From DASUFH01 sp036274645 (lineage in GTDB: Bacteria; Acidobacteriota; Terriglobia; 20CM-2-55-15): a stretch of DNA of 10,295 nucleotides. The DNA lies in the NCBI GenBank assembly GCA_036274645.1, contig DASUFH010000303.1:1-10295 (forward strand), given 5' to 3'. The position numbers were made by a program, and so were the translations under genes. Shown here piece by piece: positions 1 to 6,811 of the stretch (positions are counted from its first letter, which is position 1; the number at the start of each line of letters is the position of its first letter). Under the pieces are notes generated by a model, which worked only from the letters and a program-made list of their open reading frames with translations, searched no databases and had not been told where the DNA came from.

Positions 1-2106
1 GCGTACAGGTATTCGTGTCAGCGCGCTGACCAGCGACGTGGCCATCGTAATCCCCGCCGAAGGACCGTCCTTGGGGATCGCTCCTTCAGGCACATGTATG
101 TGCAGATCCAGTTGTCGATAAAAATCTTTGGGAATTCCAAACAAAGGAGCCTGGCTGCGCACATAACTCATCGCGGCCTGGGCTGATTCCTGCATGACGT
201 CCCCGAGTTTACCGGTCAACGTCAGGTTACCCTTGCCCGACATGAGAGTGGCTTCGGTCGCCAGAATCTCGCCGCCCACCTCAGTCCAGGCCAAGCCCGT
301 GGTGAAACCCACTTCGCTCTTGTCCTGTTGGCGGACCGAACGGTACTTCGGAATACCAATGTAGTCAACCACATTTTCCGCCGTTACCGCTACGCTCGCG
401 CGTTTGGCGCCCTTGCGGTCCTTCACCACGCCGCGCGTCACCTTGCGGCAAACCGACGAAATTTCCCTCTCCAGGTTGCGCACGCCCGCTTCACGGGTAT
501 AGCTGCGGACCAGCTCGAGAATGGCGCTGTCATCGAAGGTCAGGTTCTCCGCGCTGAGGCCCGCCGCCTCGATCTGCTTGGGGACCAGGTACCGCCGCGC
601 GATCTCCAGCTTCTCGTATTCGGTATAGCCGGGCAGCCGGATGATTTCCATGCGGTCCTGCAGGGGCTGGGGAATCGTGTGCAGGACGTTCGCGGTTGCG
701 ATGAACATCACCTGCGAGAGGTCGTACTCGACGTCGAGGTAGTGGTCCTGGAATGTCGAGTTCTGTTCCGGATCCAGCGCTTCCAGCAGCGCAGCCGACG
801 GATCGCCGCGGAAATCCGCGCTCATCTTGTCCACTTCATCGAGCAGGAATACCGGATTGATCGTCCCCGCCCGCTTCATCATCTGGATGATCTGACCCGG
901 CAGCGCGCCGATATAGGTGCGTCTGTGCCCGCGGATTTCCGCTTCGTCGCGCACACCGCCCAGCGCCAGCCGGACGAACTTGCGTCCTGTCGCGCGCGCA
1001 ATCGACCGGCCCAGCGACGTCTTCCCGACGCCCGGCGGTCCGACAAAACACAGGATGGAGCCGCGGGGCTTTTTCACCATCTGGCGGACGGCCAGGAATT
1101 CGAGAATTCGCTCCTTGACCTTATCCAGACCGTAATGGTCTTCGTTCAGGATGTGTTCGGCGCTGTCCACGTTGCGAACTTCGCGCGACCGCTTCTTCCA
1201 TGGAACCGCGATGAGCCAGTCCAGATAATTGCGCGACACCGTCGATTCGGCCGACATCGGCGGCATCATCTCCAGGCGCCGCAGCTCCTGGACCCCTTTT
1301 TCGTGGGCTTCCTTCGGCATGCCCGCAGCGTCAATCTTCCGCCGCAGGTCCTCCATCTCGGACTTCTCGTCCCGCTTTCCGAGTTCCCGATGGATCGCCT
1401 TGATCTTCTCGTTGAGGTAGTACTCTTTCTGCGCGCGCTCCATCTGGCGCTTCACGCGGTTGTGCACCGTGCGATCCAGCTGCAGCTTCTCGATTTCGAT
1501 ATCCAGCACATCCGCCAGCCGCTTCGCCCGTTCGATCGGGTTGAAGATTTCGATCAGCGACTGTTTTTCTTCAATGGACAGCGTCATGTTGGCGCAGACG
1601 ATGTCGGCGAGCCGGCTGATGTCGTCCACCCGAATCGCCGTCAGCGTCTGCTCCAGGCTCGAGTTCTGGCTCAGCTTGACGTACTGCTCGAACTGCTGCG
1701 CAATCCGCGCCGCCAGCGCCTCGTGGCCGGCGGGCGCCTGACCCCGGAAATTCGAGAGGCGCAGGTTCGCCTTCCAGTACCCGTCCTCTTCAGTGAGCTG
1801 AACGATTCGCGCCCGTTCGATGCCCTCCACCAGGACCTTCGTGTTCCCATCGGGCAGCTTCAGCGACTGGACAATATTGGAAATGGTTCCGACCGGATAG
1901 ATCTCGGTGGGTTTGGGATTGTCAACCGCAGCGTCATGCTGCGTCGCGAGGAAGATGCGCTTGTCGTTTCGCAGCGCCGCTTCAAGCGCGTTGACCGAAG
2001 ACTGTCGGCCGATCACGAACGGCGCCATCAGGTACGGGAAGATCACCACGTCCCTGATGGGCACCATCGGCAACCGGATGTGCTCGTACTTTTCCCGGGC
2101 GCTCAT
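1..2106 (-). CDS. lon: ATP-dependent protease Lon (C-terminus beyond window)
   Basis: Lon is a cytoplasmic homo-oligomeric AAA+ serine protease that unfolds and degrades damaged or regulatory proteins. The first 702 codons are visible. The N-terminal substrate-recognition domain (from about residue 10, PMVPIRDVVIFP) and a helical linker precede the AAA+ module. Walker A GPPGVGKTS has Lys362, Walker B FLLDEVDK has Asp423-Glu424, and a sensor-2 segment GVRNLER lies at 541-547; these positions fall at or within one residue of E. coli Lon. The protease domain carries the catalytic serine in PKDGPSAG at Ser683 (codon 58-60). The catalytic lysine, expected about 43 residues later, lies outside the window. 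The ATG at 2106 is 8 nt after the clpX stop; no strong Shine-Dalgarno is seen, so translation is probably coupled to clpX. It is the last visible gene of the tRNA-tig-clpP-clpX-lon unit. Frame appears intact throughout. Confidence 0.97.
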   Translation of the reverse strand, partial: MSAREKYEHIRLPMVPIRDVVIFPYLMAPFVIGRQSSVNALEAALRNDKRIFLATQHDAAVDNPKPTEIYPVGTISNIVQSLKLPDGNTKVLVEGIERARIVQLTEEDGYWKANLRLSNFRGQAPAGHEALAARIAQQFEQYVKLSQNSSLEQTLTAIRVDDISRLADIVCANMTLSIEEKQSLIEIFNPIERAKRLADVLDIEIEKLQLDRTVHNRVKRQMERAQKEYYLNEKIKAIHRELGKRDEKSEMEDLRRKIDAAGMPKEAHEKGVQELRRLEMMPPMSAESTVSRNYLDWLIAVPWKKRSREVRNVDSAEHILNEDHYGLDKVKERILEFLAVRQMVKKPRGSILCFVGPPGVGKTSLGRSIARATGRKFVRLALGGVRDEAEIRGHRRTYIGALPGQIIQMMKRAGTINPVFLLDEVDKMSADFRGDPSAALLEALDPEQNSTFQDHYLDVEYDLSQVMFIATANVLHTIPQPLQDRMEIIRLPGYTEYEKLEIARRYLVPKQIEAAGLSAENLTFDDSAILELVRSYTREAGVRNLEREISSVCRKVTRGVVKDRKGAKRASVAVTAENVVDYIGIPKYRSVRQQDKSEVGFTTGLAWTEVGGEILATEATLMSGKGNLTLTGKLGDVMQESAQAAMSYVRSQAPLFGIPKDFYRQLDLHIHVPEGAIPKDGPSAGITMATSLVSALTRIPVR

Positions 2107-2114
2107 GCCTGCAG

Positions 2115-3341
<1,227 letters not shown>

Positions 3342-3404
3342 GGCTTCCTTTCGTAGACGGGCTGAAACCCAGGAGTGGGGCTGGTTGCAGACATTGGGGC
3401 ACGC

Positions 3405-3992
3405 TTACACACGCTTTGAAATGACCTCGTCGATAATACCATATTCCTTCGACTGCTCCGCGGTCATGATGTAATCGCGCTCCACGTCCTTTTCGATACG
3501 CTCCACCGGCTGTTGCGTATGGTTGGCCAGAATGCGGTTCAGAATCGTTCGCATCCTGAGAATTTCCCGCGCATGAATGTCAATATCGGTGGCCTGTCCC
3601 TGCAACCCGCCCATCCATGGCTGATGGATCAGGATGCGCGAATGCGGCAGGGCAAACCTCTTTTTCGGACTACCCGCAGCCAGAAGTACTGCGGCCATAC
3701 TGGCCGCCTGTCCCACACAGATGGTCGTCACACTGTTCTTGATGAATTGAATCGTATCGTAAATCGCCAGTCCCGCGGTGATGGATCCGCCCGGGCTGTT
3801 GATGTAGAGCGAAATATCCCTCTCCGGATCTTCCGCCTCCAGGAACAACAACTGGGCAATGACCAGGTTCGAAACATTGTCGTCGATCGGTGTCCCGATG
3901 AAGATGATGCTGTCCCGCAGCAGCCGGGAGTAGATATCGTAGGCGCGCTCGCCGCGATTGGTTTGCTCAACCACCATCGGTATTAGGGTCAT
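3405..3992 (-). CDS. clpP: ClpP, proteolytic subunit of Clp protease
   Basis: ClpP forms the double-heptameric serine protease chamber that ClpX (encoded next) feeds. The 195-aa protein shows the catalytic triad Ser98 (in GQAASMAA), His123 (in ILIHQP) and Asp173 (in ERD). The handle region QGQATDIDIHAREIL is well conserved. Compared with E. coli there is one extra residue after His123 (HQPWMGG versus HQPLGG), so the His-Asp spacing is 50 rather than 49. The N-terminus (MTLIPMVVEQT) has little room for a propeptide. The ATG at 3992 overlaps the tig stop in an ATGA tetranucleotide (3989-3992). An AAGGAA ribosome binding site lies inside the end of tig, which indicates translational coupling. 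This start matches the conserved LIPMV-EQT-RGERAYDIYSRLL beginning of the family. Confidence 0.98.
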   Translation of the reverse strand: MTLIPMVVEQTNRGERAYDIYSRLLRDSIIFIGTPIDDNVSNLVIAQLLFLEAEDPERDISLYINSPGGSITAGLAIYDTIQFIKNSVTTICVGQAASMAAVLLAAGSPKKRFALPHSRILIHQPWMGGLQGQATDIDIHAREILRMRTILNRILANHTQQPVERIEKDVERDYIMTAEQSKEYGIIDEVISKRV

Positions 3993-5287
3993 GATGTTTC
4001 CTTGGTTCCTTTCGTCGCGTTCGCGCGTTCGTCCAGAAATGTCAGCGTCTTGTTCCGCCGGATCTCAAACCTCAGCCGCTCCAGTCCGGAATCGTGACTG
4101 AGCGCCTCTTTTATTTTCGCCACGGGACGGTCCGTTTCGCGAGAGATCTTTTCAACCTCCCGCTCCACCTCGTCGTCGCCGGCTGTGAGGCCCTCCGCCG
4201 TCGCGATTGAATCCAGAATCAGGGTGCCTTTCACGTCCCGTACCGACTGCTGCCGCTGTTCTTCCTGCAGTCTTACCCAGTCTACGTCCAGACGCCTCGG
4301 ATCGATACCCTGCCGCTCGAGATCCCGCGCCAGCCGCCGCATCCGGATCTGGATCTGCCGGTCGACCAGCGTTTCGGGGACGTCGAAGGTATTGCGTTCC
4401 TCCAGCCACTGCAGGAGCTTCTGCTGCCGTTCCTCCCGGGCCCGCTCCCGCTTGTGGTTTTCCATGTCCTGGCGCAGCCGCGCCCGAAACTCATCCAGGC
4501 TCTTGAAGTCTCCCAGCCTCTCCGCGAACTCGTCATTGAGCTCCGGGATCTTCTTTTCCTTGATCCCCTCGGCCTTGATCGTGTACTCCAGCGTGCGACC
4601 GGCGAGATGTTTCGCCGGATAGTCTTCCGCGTATGTCACCGGAAACGACGCAATATCGCCGACCCGCTTGCCGGAAAGCGCCGCCGTGAATTCCGGAAGT
4701 GTCCTCGCCCCGCCAACCTCCACCTGGGCATTCCCCGGCTGCTGCCCCCACTCGCCCTCGGCTTCCGAGTGCTGGAAGGAAATCTCCACGAAGTCGCCTT
4801 CCTGGATGACCCGGTCGTCATTCACCGGAACCAGCTCCGACGAATCTTCCTGGATTCTCTTGAGCTGCGCGTCGATCTCCGAATCCTCGACTGCGGCGCT
4901 GACTTCTTCCACCGGAATTCCAGTGTAGTCCGATATCGTCAGGTCCGGATAAGTCTCGAAGGTGACCCGAAACCTCAGCGGCTGACCCTCAGTGTACTTA
5001 GACTCCTCAAAATGCTCGGAGCCATCGACCACATTCAGTTTCCGCTCTTCGATGGTCTCGACAAAACCGCGCGGAAGCAGACGATTCATCAGGGTTCCGA
5101 CGATCTCGTCGCGATAACGAGTCCTGACCACCCCTACAGGTGTTTTGCCCGGGCGAAACCCAGGCACTCGCGCCCGCCGCGCGAGGTCTCGCGCAATATC
5201 GGCAACTTCGCCTTCCACAAGGTCCGCGGGGAACTCGATGTCCAGTGACTGCCGGCATCCGGCAACGTGTGTCAATTCAGATTTCAT
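3989..5287 (-). CDS. tig: Trigger factor, ribosome-associated chaperone and prolyl isomerase
   Basis: Trigger factor binds near the ribosomal exit tunnel and shields nascent chains. The 432-aa length equals that of the E. coli protein. The N-terminal ribosome-binding domain has the signature GFRPGKTP at 43-50, the same position as GFRKGKVP in E. coli. A central FKBP-type domain follows (about 155-245, starting near EGDFVEISFQ and ending near LEYTIKAEGIKEKK), then a long charged helical C-terminal substrate-binding region. The chosen ATG (5287) begins MKSELTHVAG, matching the family start. The same frame stays open upstream to 5524, but that stretch reads through a tRNA and a repeat and cannot be coding. 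The start lies 14 nt after the tRNA-Leu 3' end, with only a short GGA as a ribosome binding site. The stop overlaps the clpP start by 4 nt. Transcription is presumably from the promoter upstream of the tRNA. Confidence 0.96.
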   Translation of the reverse strand: MKSELTHVAGCRQSLDIEFPADLVEGEVADIARDLARRARVPGFRPGKTPVGVVRTRYRDEIVGTLMNRLLPRGFVETIEERKLNVVDGSEHFEESKYTEGQPLRFRVTFETYPDLTISDYTGIPVEEVSAAVEDSEIDAQLKRIQEDSSELVPVNDDRVIQEGDFVEISFQHSEAEGEWGQQPGNAQVEVGGARTLPEFTAALSGKRVGDIASFPVTYAEDYPAKHLAGRTLEYTIKAEGIKEKKIPELNDEFAERLGDFKSLDEFRARLRQDMENHKRERAREERQQKLLQWLEERNTFDVPETLVDRQIQIRMRRLARDLERQGIDPRRLDVDWVRLQEEQRQQSVRDVKGTLILDSIATAEGLTAGDDEVEREVEKISRETDRPVAKIKEALSHDSGLERLRFEIRRNKTLTFLDERANATKGTKETS

Positions 5288-5301
5288 GTGTGGTTTTCCG
5301 A

Positions 5302-5383
5302 TGCGAAAGGAGGGACTCGAACCCTCACGGGTTGCCCCACTGGATCCTAAGTCCAGCGCGTCTGCCAATTCCGCCACTTTCGC
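5302..5383 (-). tRNA. tRNA-Leu(UAG)
   Basis: This is an 82-nt class II tRNA. The acceptor stem pairs GCGAAAG (5383-5377) with CTTTCGC (5309-5303), with discriminator A at 5302. The anticodon stem CTGGA/TCCAG closes the loop CTTAGGA, giving anticodon TAG (plus-strand cta at 5347-5349), which reads CUN leucine codons. A long variable arm (TGGGGCAACCCG region) and a T-arm with GAGGG-TTCGAGT-CCCTC follow. The 3' CCA is not encoded. A promoter lies immediately upstream, and tig starts 14 nt downstream on the same strand. Confidence 0.97.
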
Positions 5384-5392
5384 AACCTTTCG

Positions 5393-5421
5393 ATTGTGCT
5401 GGCCGCGGAGTTCACTGTCAA
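5393..5421 (-). promoter_or_regulatory. Sigma70-type promoter of the tRNA-Leu/tig/clpP/clpX/lon unit
   Basis: On the minus strand the -35 box is a perfect TTGACA (5421-5416). A 17-nt spacer follows, then a -10 box CACAAT (5398-5393, 4 of 6 matches to TATAAT). The -10 box ends 9 nt before the tRNA 5' end, so transcription would start only a few bases upstream of the mature tRNA. No CIRCE-like operator or heat-shock-type box was seen around it. Confidence 0.75.
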
Positions 5422-5465
5422 GGGAAGTGGGGGGAGCGAGTCCATAAGCAGGAAGGAGTCCACCA

Positions 5466-5644
5466 GTCCCCCACTTAATCGTTAATTGTTGGCTGTTCAC
5501 TATTAACTGTTTCACTTGAGGCATTGGTCCATTGGTCGGTTGGCCGAAAATACGGCGTTTATCGATCAGTCAACGGAAGGACCAATGCCATCAAGTGAAA
5601 CAGTTAAAAGTGAACAGCCAACAAATTAACAATTAAGTGGGGAC
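5466..5644. repeat. Long palindromic repeat, copy 1 (imperfect)
   Basis: This 179-bp element consists of two inverted arms, 5466-5530 and 5579-5644, around a 48-nt centre. The arms differ by two substitutions and three single-base indels over about 65 nt. The outer ends read GTCCCCCACTTAATCG (left) and AATTAAGTGGGGAC (right). Outer arms and centre both resemble the element at 6575-6751 in the same orientation. The left end is about 45 bp upstream of the tRNA-Leu promoter -35 box. No encoded protein and no clear target-site duplication are seen. It could be a MITE-like or REP-like non-autonomous element. Confidence 0.9.
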
Positions 5645-5745
5645 CGGATGCCCTCCGGCCTTCTGCTGCTCCTCTGCATCTGGCATGCTCCCCATCGATT
5701 CAAGTATCATGCGGAGTTGTTCAACGATTCAGGAGGTCCCAACAC

Positions 5746-5937
5746 ATGGCTACAGGCGGAAAACTCAGTAAGACAGCCAGGGCTAGTCTCGGTAAAGACA
5801 AAGACTCGATCCAGCAGGGAAAACCCTGTCCACAGTGCACGACACCGATGGTGGCGACCCGCGTGATCAAATCCGTGGGTATGCCGGGAGGAATGTACTG
5901 GGTCTGCCCCAAAGACGACTACCGGATGAAGACCTAA
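5746..5937 (+). CDS. Small zinc-ribbon-like protein (63 aa), function unknown
   Basis: I do not recognise a named family. The protein has a basic N-terminus (MATGGKLSKTARASLGKDKD) and a knuckle-like segment: Cys28-Pro-Gln-Cys31, then 22 residues to Cys54-Pro-Lys-Asp57. The layout resembles a CxxC-x22-CxxC zinc ribbon in which the fourth ligand is Asp instead of Cys. There is no signal peptide or membrane segment, so it is probably cytoplasmic. The start is well supported: AGGAGG at 5731-5736 lies 9 nt before the ATG, the best ribosome binding site in the window. A TATCAT at 5705-5710 could be a -10 box, but no convincing -35 box pairs with it. The gene lies about 100 bp right of repeat copy 1 and is followed by a GC-rich hairpin. 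Real coding is likely given the ribosome binding site and cysteine pattern; metal binding is inferred. Confidence 0.75.
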   Translation: MATGGKLSKTARASLGKDKDSIQQGKPCPQCTTPMVATRVIKSVGMPGGMYWVCPKDDYRMKT

Positions 5938-5940
5938 ACC

Positions 5941-5972
5941 GGCGGCGCCCCGGGCAATTCCCCGGGCCCGCC
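5941..5972 (+). terminator. GC-rich hairpin after the small zinc-ribbon gene, possible terminator
   Basis: Starting 4 nt after the stop codon, GGCGG (5941-5945) pairs with CCGCC (5968-5972) and CCCGGG (5949-5954) pairs with CCCGGG (5961-5966), separated by an asymmetric internal loop. The apical loop is CAATTC. Only a short CCCTTT tract follows rather than a U-run, so it is at best a weak intrinsic terminator or a 3' stabilising structure. Confidence 0.4.
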
Positions 5973-6007
5973 CCCCAATTCCCCCTTTGATACAGCTTGC
6001 GCATTAT

Positions 6008-6035
6008 TTGACCTTCTCTCATCATCCTCGGTAAT
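6008..6035 (+). promoter_or_regulatory. Possible promoter for the membrane-anchored protein gene
   Basis: TTGACC (6008-6013, 5 of 6) and GGTAAT (6030-6035, 4 of 6) are separated by 16 nt. The resulting leader of roughly 145 nt would contain a perfect 7-bp hairpin, GCCGGGC (6050-6056) with GCCCGGC (6066-6072). Nothing else is evident in the 250-nt gap 5938-6187. Such matches arise by chance fairly often, so this is tentative. Confidence 0.3.
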
Positions 6036-6187
6036 CCGAAGGCTTGTCGGCCGGGCGCGGAGTGAGCCCGGCGTGGGTCCAGCGGTCTTGAGCTGCAGAT
6101 GGAACTCTACCAAGACGGCAAAACGAGTATCCCGTATCTAACGGAAGACACTGCATTTACGTCCCTTTCCGATCCAGGGATTATCCG

Positions 6188-6565
6188 ATGAGCGCTCGTC
6201 CAAGCGCCCGTCGGGGCTGGCTCGTCTTTGTCGTCTGGGCGGCCGTCGCGTTCTTTTACTTCGCGATCTCCTGGGATTACATCCGGACCAGCCACAACGA
6301 CCGGCAATTCGTCGATTACATGGAATACGTCGCCCAGATTGTTGGCGAAGAGCGTCGACCTGTGCAGGACGCCCGCACACTGTTGGAGGTCAAAGCCCGC
6401 GAACTGGGGCTGCCCATCAAATCAAACGAGATCGTGATCCTGGGCGGCGGTCCGTCGCTCAGTATTTCCGTCGGATACGAAGTCGACATCCACGTTCCCA
6501 TCCTCGACCGCGGGATTTACAGAAAGCTCTACCAGCATCGCGTCAATTACAAGCCGTTGCGGTAG
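6188..6565 (+). CDS. Small membrane-anchored protein with soluble C-terminal domain (125 aa)
   Basis: Not assigned to a family with confidence. Residues about 11-29 (WLVFVVWAAVAFFYFAISW) form a single hydrophobic helix behind a positively charged start (MSARPSARRG), which suggests an N-in membrane anchor with the rest outside the cytoplasm. The C-terminal part (about 58-125) contains LEVKARELGLPIKSNEIVI followed by strand-like stretches (LSISVGYEVDIHVPIL) and ends in a basic tail. This layout loosely recalls DUF4845-type small membrane proteins, but that is an impression rather than a match. AGGG at 6176-6179 lies 8 nt before the ATG. The gene ends 9 nt before repeat copy 2, which may act as its 3' structure. 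Codon pattern and the membrane segment support real coding. Confidence 0.7.
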   Translation: MSARPSARRGWLVFVVWAAVAFFYFAISWDYIRTSHNDRQFVDYMEYVAQIVGEERRPVQDARTLLEVKARELGLPIKSNEIVILGGGPSLSISVGYEVDIHVPILDRGIYRKLYQHRVNYKPLR

Positions 6566-6574
6566 GAGAGCGCC

Positions 6575-6751
6575 GTCCCCCACTTAATCGTTAATCATTG
6601 GCTGTTCACTGTTAACTGTTTCACTTGATGGCATTGTGCCTTGGCCGGTTGGCAAAATTCCGGCGTTGGTCGGTCCGTCACGGAAGGACGAATGCCATCA
6701 AGTGAAACAGTTAACAGTGAACAGCCAATGATTAACGATTAAGTGGGGGAC
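6575..6751. repeat. Long palindromic repeat, copy 2 (perfect 61-nt arms)
   Basis: This is a 177-bp element. Left arm 6575-6635 and right arm 6691-6751 are exact reverse complements over all 61 nt, around a 55-nt centre (6636-6690). The ends are GTCCCCCACTTAATCG and CGATTAAGTGGGGGAC. The arms contain heptamer-like units CTGTTCA, CTGTTAA and CTGTTTCA. The centre aligns with that of the 5466-5644 copy in the same direction (shared CGGTTGGC, AAAAT, CGGCGTT, ACGGAAGGAC). It lies between the stop codon at 6565 and the reductase promoter at 6761. No protein is encoded inside it. Confidence 0.95.
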
Positions 6752-6760
6752 CCCATCCGG

Positions 6761-6789
6761 TTGACTTTGCCCTTCTGCGAGACGACAAT
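6761..6789 (+). promoter_or_regulatory. Sigma70-type promoter of the siroheme reductase operon
   Basis: TTGACT (6761-6766, 5 of 6) and GACAAT (6784-6789, 4 of 6) are separated by exactly 17 nt. The -10 resembles the CACAAT of the tRNA-Leu promoter in this window. Transcription would start near 6796, just upstream of GGAAGG (6801-6806) and the ATG at 6812. It begins 10 bp after the end of repeat copy 2. Confidence 0.6.
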
Positions 6790-6800
6790 GGCGGTTCGCT

Positions 6801-6806
6801 GGAAGG
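6801..6806 (+). promoter_or_regulatory. Ribosome binding site that fixes the reductase start
   Basis: GGAAGG lies 5 nt before the ATG at 6812. The alternative starts are a GTG at 6743, inside the palindromic repeat, and an ATG at 6788, overlapping the -10 box. Neither has a comparable site. Confidence 0.6.
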
Positions 6807-6811
6807 TCGAA

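Noticed and set aside
5425..5436. AAGTGGGGGGAG, resembling the palindrome's right end (AAGTGGGGGAC)
   Set aside because: About ten matching bases of G-rich sequence are too few to call a repeat remnant.
5288..5524. A 79-codon N-terminal extension of trigger factor
   Set aside because: It would translate through tRNA-Leu, its promoter and the arm of repeat copy 1. The family start matches the ATG at 5287.
6099..6191. A 30-codon open frame ending in an ATGA overlap with the gene at 6188, a possible leader peptide
   Set aside because: There is no ribosome binding site, and third-position GC is low compared with the neighbouring genes. The overlap is easily a chance event.
5466..6751. A CRISPR-like arrangement of palindromic repeats
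   Set aside because: There are only two copies, each about 178 bp, separated by two genes. There is no regular short repeat-spacer pattern and no cas genes.
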